DNA from: an uncultured Selenomonadaceae bacterium
GTDB taxonomy: Bacteria > Bacillota > Negativicutes > Selenomonadales > Selenomonadaceae
Reading direction: 5' to 3'
Assembly: GCA_905236255.1 (NCBI GenBank)
Contig: CAJOPK010000119.1
Coordinates: 1 to 7,188 of the forward strand
DNA: 7,188 bases
Within the stretch, counting starts at the first letter, position 1. Every line of letters begins with the position of its first letter. The position numbers and the translations under genes are program-made. This document shows, piece after piece, positions 1 through 4,554 of this stretch. The notes beneath the pieces are model-generated. The model did no database searches, was not told where the DNA came from, and saw only the letters and a program-made list of their open reading frames with translations.

Positions 1-108
1 GGAGTTTCGACAACCGGATTTTCAATTACCGGTGCCGGAGTTTCGACAACCGGATTTTCAATTACCGGTGCCGGAGTTTCGACAACCGGATTTTCAATTA
101 CCGGTGCC
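1..108. repeat. 36-bp tandem repeat, three identical copies
   Basis: Positions 1-36, 37-72 and 73-108 are identical base for base, each beginning GGAGTTTCGACAACCGGATT on the plus strand. A fourth copy starts at 109 (GGAGTTTTCGGAGG) but diverges after a few bases. The period is 36 bases, or 12 codons, so gain or loss of a unit keeps the frame of the minus-strand gene. Identity includes synonymous positions, which points to recent slippage or recombination, not old selection on the protein. More copies may lie to the left of the window. Confidence 0.97.
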
Positions 109-248
109 GGAGTTTTCGGAGGTTGTTGCCCCGCCTCCGCTTCAAATTCGCTGCCGAAAATCACAACATCATCCTCCGCCGCAAAAACATTGACGGAATT
201 TATCAAAATTGCAGCAACCGCCGCACCGACAATAATTTTTTTACACAT
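1..248 (-). CDS. Exported repeat protein, 5' part only (runs off the window)
   Basis: I do not recognise the family. The ATG at 248 is preceded by AAGGTG with a 6-base spacer, and 82 codons are visible before the edge. The N-terminus looks like a Sec signal peptide: MCKK, then a hydrophobic stretch at residues 5-22 (IIVGAAVAAILINSVNVF), then a likely cleavage site after Ala23 (VFA|AEDD). Cys2 is too near the N-terminus to be a lipobox. A short acidic segment follows (about 24-42). From residue 46 the protein consists of perfect 12-residue units TPAPVIENPVVE, three of which are visible. Such Pro/Val/Glu repeats usually form extended stalks or linkers in envelope proteins, so I infer a periplasmic or surface role. 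The gene lies downstream of murG on the same strand, 202 bases away, and has its own good promoter (310-338). The C-terminal domain that would define its function lies outside the window. Confidence 0.8.
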   Translation of the reverse strand, partial: MCKKIIVGAAVAAILINSVNVFAAEDDVVIFGSEFEAEAGQQPPKTPAPVIENPVVETPAPVIENPVVETPAPVIENPVVET

Positions 249-309
249 AACCTTCACCTTCACTGAAAATTCTTGCCGACAGGTTGTTTTGACAAGACAA
301 TTCCGCCGA

Positions 310-338
310 ATTATAAACCGGCATTTAAAAATTTTCAA
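310..338 (-). promoter_or_regulatory. Sigma70-type promoter for the repeat-protein gene
   Basis: On the minus strand TTGAAA (338-333), a 17-base spacer and a perfect TATAAT (315-310) form a near-consensus promoter. Transcription would begin near 303, giving a leader of about 55 bases before the ATG at 248. The -35 box lies in one half of a 20-bp A/T palindrome (333-352), which may act as an UP element or operator. The leader can form a 6-bp hairpin (CTTGTC with GGCAAG, one G-U pair), too weak to call a riboswitch. Confidence 0.65.
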
Positions 339-450
339 AAAATTTTTTGAAATTCTCAATCTCATTTCGGAACAACGACTTTTTCTCCACATTCGGATAA
401 GTCTTAAATTTGTTGTTTCGGCAGATTTTTTGAGAGCGGATTCGACAACG

Positions 451-1569
451 TTATTCCCTTTTCGCCAACGACAAAATCATTTCGGCAATATCTTCGGCGG
501 CTTTCGGTTTTCCGAGTGTCAAACTTGCCGCCGCCATTTTTTTGAGTTCGGCGGGATTTTCCAAAAGTTCATAAATTTGCGCCGACAAAATTTCCGAATT
601 TAAATCTTTGTTTAAAATCATTTTGGCCGCGCCGGCATCGACCAATGACCGGGCATTGTGTTCCTGATGATTTTCCGTAGCAAAGGGAAAAGGTACCAAA
701 ATTGCCGGAACTCCTCTTGCCGTCAATTCCGCAATTCCGGTGGCTCCCGCCCTGAAAATTGCAAGATCTGCCATCGCCATCGCTTGGGGCATATTATACA
801 GATAAGGGACGACCTTTATATGTTCCGGCAATTTTTCCGGATTTAATCCCGCCGCTTTCAAATTTTCTTTGACGGTTTCAAATTCGCCCTTTCCGGTAAC
901 ATGCAGAAATTGAGCGGAAGGATTTTCCGCCGCATTTTTCAAAACGTCGATCATCGCAAGATTTATGCTGCGCGCTCCGCGACTTCCGCCGGAGATTAAA
1001 ACAACCGGCTTGTCCGGAACAAAATCAAACTCTTTCAAGCCGTCCTCACATTTTGCCGACAAAACTTCCGAACGAATCGGGTTGCCGGTGTAAACGGTTT
1101 TTTCTTTCGGGAAAAATTTCAAAGCCGCTTGCGTGCCGACGGCAATTTTATTGACGAATTTTGACAAAATTTTGTTTGTGATTCCGGCAACGGCATTTTG
1201 TTCCTGAATCAAGGTCGGAATTTTTGAAAGACTTGCCGCAAGCAAAATCGGCCCGCAAACATAGCCGCCCGTTCCGACGACGGCATCCGGTTTAAAATCT
1301 TTGACGATTTTTATTGCCCGGCTGACGCTCAAAATTGCTTCGGCACCGCGCCGAATATTTTCGAGAGTAAAATGCCTTTCAAAACCGCCGTCCAATTTCA
1401 GGGCGGCAAAATTTATTCCGGCTTTCGGAACAATATCGGATTCCAATCCTTTTTCCGTCCCGACATACAAAAATTCCGCATCCGGGAGTTTTTCTTTCAC
1501 CTTATTCAAGAGCGTCAGTGCGGGGTAAATGTGACCGCCCGTGCCGCCGCCCGAAAAAATCAATTTCAT
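451..1569 (-). CDS. murG: UDP-N-acetylglucosamine--N-acetylmuramyl-(pentapeptide) pyrophosphoryl-undecaprenol GlcNAc transferase (MurG)
   Basis: MurG is the GT28-family, membrane-associated enzyme that adds GlcNAc from UDP-GlcNAc to lipid I, giving lipid II for peptidoglycan synthesis. From the ATG at 1569 the protein is 372 residues, normal for the family. Both Rossmann domains show their signatures. In the N-terminal half these are GGGTGGH (residues 7-13), GTGGYV and EQNAVAG. In the C-terminal half they are TGNPIR, GGSRGAR and the UDP-GlcNAc site RAGATGIAELTARGVPAILV followed by ATENHQEHNA. The frame stays open to a TTG at 1623, but homology begins at MKLIFSGGG, so I use 1569. The ribosome site there is weak (CTCCGGAA directly before ATG). 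The upstream gene is the amidase, 212 bases away on the same strand, and the exported repeat protein follows. The usual dcw neighbours (ftsW, murC, murD) are absent, so this is a detached murG. Confidence 0.96.
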   Translation of the reverse strand: MKLIFSGGGTGGHIYPALTLLNKVKEKLPDAEFLYVGTEKGLESDIVPKAGINFAALKLDGGFERHFTLENIRRGAEAILSVSRAIKIVKDFKPDAVVGTGGYVCGPILLAASLSKIPTLIQEQNAVAGITNKILSKFVNKIAVGTQAALKFFPKEKTVYTGNPIRSEVLSAKCEDGLKEFDFVPDKPVVLISGGSRGARSINLAMIDVLKNAAENPSAQFLHVTGKGEFETVKENLKAAGLNPEKLPEHIKVVPYLYNMPQAMAMADLAIFRAGATGIAELTARGVPAILVPFPFATENHQEHNARSLVDAGAAKMILNKDLNSEILSAQIYELLENPAELKKMAAASLTLGKPKAAEDIAEMILSLAKRE

Positions 1570-1629
1570 TTCCGGAGTCACCGCTTTCAAAAAATATTTC
1601 GCCGTTTCCCGACAATATTGCAAGAATGA

Positions 1630-1657
1630 ATTATTCCCGATAAAAACCGAACTTCAA
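1630..1657 (-). promoter_or_regulatory. murG: Possible murG promoter
   Basis: On the minus strand TTGAAG (1657-1652), a 16-base spacer and AATAAT (1635-1630) predict a start near 1623, with a leader of about 54 bases to the ATG at 1569. That would make the upstream TTG at 1623 essentially leaderless and supports the shorter MurG. The matches are only moderate in an A/T-rich region. No convincing terminator separates amidase and murG, so read-through from the amidase promoter is also possible. Confidence 0.35.
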
Positions 1658-1781
1658 AGTTATCACGAAAAATTTTTTCTCAATTTCTTACGACAAAAAA
1701 ATTTTCCTGCCGGAGATAAAAATCTTTTAAATTGCCGTTAATTTTCCCAAAAATCTCATAAAACTTTGAAAAGAACAACAA

Positions 1782-2534
1782 TCACAAATAAAAATTTGCA
1801 TTTCTTATAATTTCCGGAAGGCGATAATACAGCCTTTTGCCCGGACAATCCGTGCGTCCCAAATCCCGGTGTCCCAAAACGGTTTTGGCGTTCGGCTTAA
1901 ATCCGTAACTTTTGCAAAGTGCGGCAACAACCTGCTCCGTCTTGAAAAATTGTTCGTAAGTCGGATCCGCAAGATTAAAATTCCCGACGACACAAATTCC
2001 GATGGTGTATTTGTTGTTTCTGTAACAATGCGCCCCGACAAGTTCCGGAGGTCGTGCACTCTCAACCGTGCCGTCTTTGTGAATGAGATAATGGTATCCG
2101 ATACCCGCCCAGCCGTTGTTTATATGCCAACGGTGAATGGTTTGAACATCAAGATCCATATCACGCGCGGTACCGGCATGATGAATTACAATAGCGCCGG
2201 TATAATGCCGCCGATCCATTTTTTGAACAAAATGCAAATCATTTTTTATGACCGGAATATCACCGAGCGGATTGTTGATTATGGGAATTTTCGGTTCTTC
2301 AAAAGGTTCTTCATTCAAAATATCGTCATCCGTTTTTTTTGAGGCAAGTTCTTCTTCAGATTTTTGTCCGGGTTTGTAACCCCTTTCGACAACTTTTGTT
2401 GATTCGTCATTGTTTTTGCGCCGTTTTTTGGCTTCGGCCGGATCCGGGAAAAATCCGAAAAGCGCGGTCCCCGTCAAAATTTTTGCCGCGCCGTTTATAA
2501 AATTTCTTCTTGAAAAATCTTCAATCAAAATCAT
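1782..2534 (-). CDS. Tat-exported N-acetylmuramoyl-L-alanine amidase (Amidase_2/PGRP domain)
   Basis: Predicted zinc amidase that cuts the bond between MurNAc and the L-Ala of the stem peptide. It is 250 residues. The ATG at 2534 has GGAG just upstream. The N-terminus is a twin-arginine signal: SRRNFI (residues 8-13), a mildly hydrophobic stretch (about 14-29) and a likely cleavage site at AEA|KK (33-35). Folded, cofactor-bearing export across the inner membrane is therefore expected. Residues 36-105 are a charged low-complexity linker. The Amidase_2 domain spans about 108-245. Its predicted zinc ligands are His118 (IVIHHAGT), His222 (GHRD) and Cys230 (TDCPG). Tyr147 (GIGYHY) and Thr228 match catalytic-site residues of amidase-active PGRPs, so the enzyme should be active. 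It has its own promoter divergent from pfkA, and murG lies downstream, giving a wall-synthesis and wall-remodelling pair. Substrate preference (sacculus or released muropeptides) cannot be read from the sequence. Confidence 0.93.
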   Translation of the reverse strand: MILIEDFSRRNFINGAAKILTGTALFGFFPDPAEAKKRRKNNDESTKVVERGYKPGQKSEEELASKKTDDDILNEEPFEEPKIPIINNPLGDIPVIKNDLHFVQKMDRRHYTGAIVIHHAGTARDMDLDVQTIHRWHINNGWAGIGYHYLIHKDGTVESARPPELVGAHCYRNNKYTIGICVVGNFNLADPTYEQFFKTEQVVAALCKSYGFKPNAKTVLGHRDLGRTDCPGKRLYYRLPEIIRNANFYL

Positions 2535-2557
2535 TCACTCCGAAAAAATTTTTTTAG

Positions 2558-2586
2558 ATTATACCGGATTTTCTTTTGATTTACAA
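2558..2586 (-). promoter_or_regulatory. Promoter of the amidase gene
   Basis: On the minus strand TTGTAA (2586-2581), a 17-base spacer and a perfect TATAAT (2563-2558) place the start near 2551, about 16 bases before the ATG at 2534. The short leader contains the ribosome site CGGAGTGA directly upstream of the start codon. Confidence 0.65.
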
Positions 2587-2720
2587 AATGCGGTTTTAAA
2601 AATTATCTTGTATCTGCACAATTTTCGGAAATTTGCGAATTACCTTGATTGATGCAAAAATTCAAATACATTTTATTATTAAATCGACACAAATTTTGAC
2701 AAGCGATACAAAAAATTTTC

Positions 2721-2749
2721 TTTACAATCAAGTCGAAATTTCTTAAAAT
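2721..2749 (+). promoter_or_regulatory. pfkA: Promoter of pfkA
   Basis: TTTACA (2721-2726), a 17-base spacer and TAAAAT (2744-2749) each match the sigma70 consensus at five of six positions. Start would be near 2756, with a leader of about 46 bases. A perfect TTGACA at 2696-2701 lies upstream, but its best -10 (TACAAT at 2723) is 21 bases away, too far for a standard promoter. The leader holds a strong ribosome site, GGGAGGG at 2786-2792, 9 bases before the ATG. Confidence 0.55.
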
Positions 2750-2801
2750 CATATGCAGAATTTTTTGCATTCACGATTGAGGTACGGGAGGGAATATATT
2801 T

Positions 2802-3767
2802 ATGATTACAAAGGCGATTGCGGTAATGACTTCCGGCGGCGACAGTCCGGGAATGAATGCGGCGGCTCGTGCGGTTGTCAGAACGGCACTTTATGAAGGC
2901 GTTAAGGTTTTCGGAATAAACAACGGTTACAAAGGGATGCTGGAAGATGACATAGTCGAACTTCAAGCGCGCAGCGTCAGCGATCTCATTCAGCGCGGCG
3001 GTACTTTTTTGGGGACGGCACGTTGCAAGGAATTTAAAACCGAAGAAGGTCGCAAAAAGGGACTCGAAAATCTTCAGAAACACGGCATTGAAGGTCTTGT
3101 AATAATCGGCGGCGACGGAAGCTTAACCGGCGGTTCCCTTCTTTCAAAAATGGGCGGTATTCCGATTGTCGGTCTTCCCGGCACAATCGACAACGACGTT
3201 TGGGGAACGGATTATACGATCGGTTGCGATACTGCGGCAAATACTGCGGTTGACGCAATAAACAAACTCCGCGATACCGCCTCCGCTCATCGCAGAATAA
3301 TGGTCGTCGAAGTTATGGGACATACTTCCGGCTGGCTCGCGATGACTGCGGGAATTGCAAGCGGTGCGGAATACGTAATCGTTCCGGAAGTCAAATACGA
3401 TCTTGATGAAATGTGCCGCGAAATTGTCGATTCTTACAAGAGCGGTCGCCGTTACAGCATTATCGTCGTTGCGGAAGGCGCGTGTTCCGGTGTCGGCTTG
3501 AAAAATGTCGTTCAGGAAAAGACCGGCATTGATACCCGCGTTTCGATTTTGGGACATATTCAGCGCGGCGGCTCCCCGACCGTCGAAGATCGCATGAAGG
3601 CATCAATGCTCGGAGAACGTGCCGCACTTGCGATTATTTCCGGCGTTTCAAATGTCGTTTTCGGTTTCGACGAAGGCAAAGTCGTAAGCATCAACCTTTT
3701 CGATTCGGTCAACAACAAAAAACCGCTTGATCCCGAACTCGTTCGTCTTTCAAGCGTTCTCGTGTAA
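2802..3767 (+). CDS. pfkA: ATP-dependent 6-phosphofructokinase
   Basis: Cytosolic glycolytic enzyme, normally a homotetramer, that phosphorylates fructose 6-phosphate at C1. It has 321 residues, against 320 in E. coli PfkA, and aligns end to end from memory with an offset of three. Visible signatures are SGGDSPGMNA (11-20, ATP loop), GGDGS (103-107), PGTIDND (126-132, with Asp130 as catalytic base), Arg165 and HIQRGG (252-257). Gly106 and Gly127 sit where PPi-dependent enzymes have Asp and Lys, so ATP is the predicted donor. Arg23 and Arg27 match the E. coli allosteric-site arginines, so ADP/PEP control may be retained. One oddity is MGHTSGW (172-178), where E. coli reads MGRYCGD next to the sugar-phosphate site. 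The gene stands alone, without pyk or accA beside it, and has its own promoter and terminator. Confidence 0.97.
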   Translation: MITKAIAVMTSGGDSPGMNAAARAVVRTALYEGVKVFGINNGYKGMLEDDIVELQARSVSDLIQRGGTFLGTARCKEFKTEEGRKKGLENLQKHGIEGLVIIGGDGSLTGGSLLSKMGGIPIVGLPGTIDNDVWGTDYTIGCDTAANTAVDAINKLRDTASAHRRIMVVEVMGHTSGWLAMTAGIASGAEYVIVPEVKYDLDEMCREIVDSYKSGRRYSIIVVAEGACSGVGLKNVVQEKTGIDTRVSILGHIQRGGSPTVEDRMKASMLGERAALAIISGVSNVVFGFDEGKVVSINLFDSVNNKKPLDPELVRLSSVLV

Positions 3768-3794
3768 AATTTTCACGTCGAATAAATTTTATAA

Positions 3795-3836
3795 GCGATC
3801 GTTCAAAAAATTTTTGAGCGGTCGTTTTAATTTTTA
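3795..3836 (+). terminator. Intrinsic terminator of pfkA
   Basis: CGATCGTTCAAAAA (3796-3809) pairs with the arm ending TTTTTGAGCGGTCG at 3824, with two G-U pairs, around a short A/T loop. The run TTTTAATTTTT follows. It begins 28 bases after the pfkA stop. The convergent HD gene stops at 3834, inside the tail, so the hairpin may also hinder transcription from that side. In that direction it lacks a clean U tract. Confidence 0.85.
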
Positions 3837-4394
3837 CAATTCAAGCAAATCCGCGTTTTCTGTCATTCCCTTTATGCAAAGTTCCATGAGTAAGCCGAGA
3901 TCCGTTCCGAGATTGTCCGCGCCTTTTTGAATTACTTCACGGTTACATTTTGCGGCAAATCGCTTGTCTTTAAATTTCTTCTTCAAGCTCTTGACCGACA
4001 TTCCTTCCATTCTTTCCGGGCGCATAAGTGCATAAGCATGGACAATTCCGGTCAATTCGTCAACCGCGAAAAGGGATTTTTGGCAGTTCGTTTCCGGCTT
4101 TATATCCGCGCCGGTCAACCCGTAACCGTGCGAAATTATCGTGTCAATGTCTTTTTCGGAAACTCCTTCGGGTTCGAGAAGTTCCCGGACGTGTTGACAA
4201 TGCTCTTCGGGAAATTTTTCAAAATCCACATCGTGCAACCAACCGATTGCTTGCCAATGTTCTTTATCTTCTCCAAAATGTTCGGCAAGAGCACCCATAG
4301 CACCGCTCACCGCCGCCGCATGAACAAAAAGATGCGGTTCCGTCGTATGCTTTTTCAAAATTTCTTTTGCCTTATCCAAAGTCAAATCATTCAA
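3834..4394 (-). CDS. HD-superfamily metal-dependent phosphohydrolase
   Basis: A 186-residue cytosolic protein with an HD fold. His25, His54-Asp55 (WLHDVD) and Asp112 (FAVDELTG) form the expected metal-binding set. His65, His68 and His89 (ISHGYG) are extra candidates. The pattern LTGADIKP, then SLFAVDELTGIVHAYALMRP, resembles the COG2316 'predicted HD hydrolase' group, which has no settled substrate. I infer a phosphomonoesterase or nucleotide hydrolase and go no further. No in-frame ATG fits. The best start is TTG at 4394, with AAAGGA 11 bases upstream, and the frame closes at a stop at 4428-4430. The start is therefore less certain than the gene. It converges on pfkA and follows the restriction-modification gene on the same strand across a 160-base gap, with its own possible promoter, so a shared role with either neighbour is not supported. 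Confidence 0.88.
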   Translation of the reverse strand: MNDLTLDKAKEILKKHTTEPHLFVHAAAVSGAMGALAEHFGEDKEHWQAIGWLHDVDFEKFPEEHCQHVRELLEPEGVSEKDIDTIISHGYGLTGADIKPETNCQKSLFAVDELTGIVHAYALMRPERMEGMSVKSLKKKFKDKRFAAKCNREVIQKGADNLGTDLGLLMELCIKGMTENADLLEL

Positions 4395-4447
4395 ATTCGG
4401 TTCAATCCTTTCAATTTCGCAGTAATGTTATGAAAAATGATAAAAAT

Positions 4448-4476
4448 ATTAAAATTCATTAGGGCGTGTTGGTAAA
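4448..4476 (-). promoter_or_regulatory. Possible promoter of the HD hydrolase gene
   Basis: On the minus strand TTTACC (4476-4471), a 17-base spacer and TTTAAT (4453-4448) suggest a start near 4441, about 46 bases before the TTG at 4394. The spacer is ideal but the boxes are moderate and the region is A/T rich. The 160-base gap around it (4395-4554) shows no clear terminator for the upstream gene and no open reading frame. Confidence 0.4.
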
Positions 4477-4554
4477 CTCAAGAGATAAAAAAGACATAAG
4501 CAAAAACTTTTGGTAAAATAAAATTGAAACAAAAACCGAAAGGATATGCTTCTG

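Noticed and set aside
1..108. Repeats considered as a CRISPR array
   Set aside because: The units are contiguous with no unique spacers, and the 36-base period keeps an open frame encoding a regular peptide repeat behind a signal peptide.
421..450. Possible murG terminator
   Set aside because: Only a 5-bp pairing (GTTGT with ACAAC) is visible, with a large loop and no T run on the minus strand.
1570..1623. N-terminal extension of MurG to the TTG at 1623
   Set aside because: The 18 extra residues precede the conserved MurG start MKLIFSGGG, lack a ribosome site, and a possible promoter predicts transcription starting at about 1623.
1869..2342. 157-codon plus-strand open frame opposite the amidase
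   Set aside because: The amidase on the other strand has a full zinc site and signal peptide. The plus frame has no domain or ribosome-site support.
3144..3557. 137-codon minus-strand open frame inside pfkA
   Set aside because: It is the antisense of a fully conserved pfkA and has no recognisable motif.
4395..4554. Search for a duplicated tRNA-Trp 3' end marking an integrated element
   Set aside because: No copy of the tRNA 3' segment (TGCCCCTGCCA or its complement) occurs in this gap, and no integrase gene is in the window.
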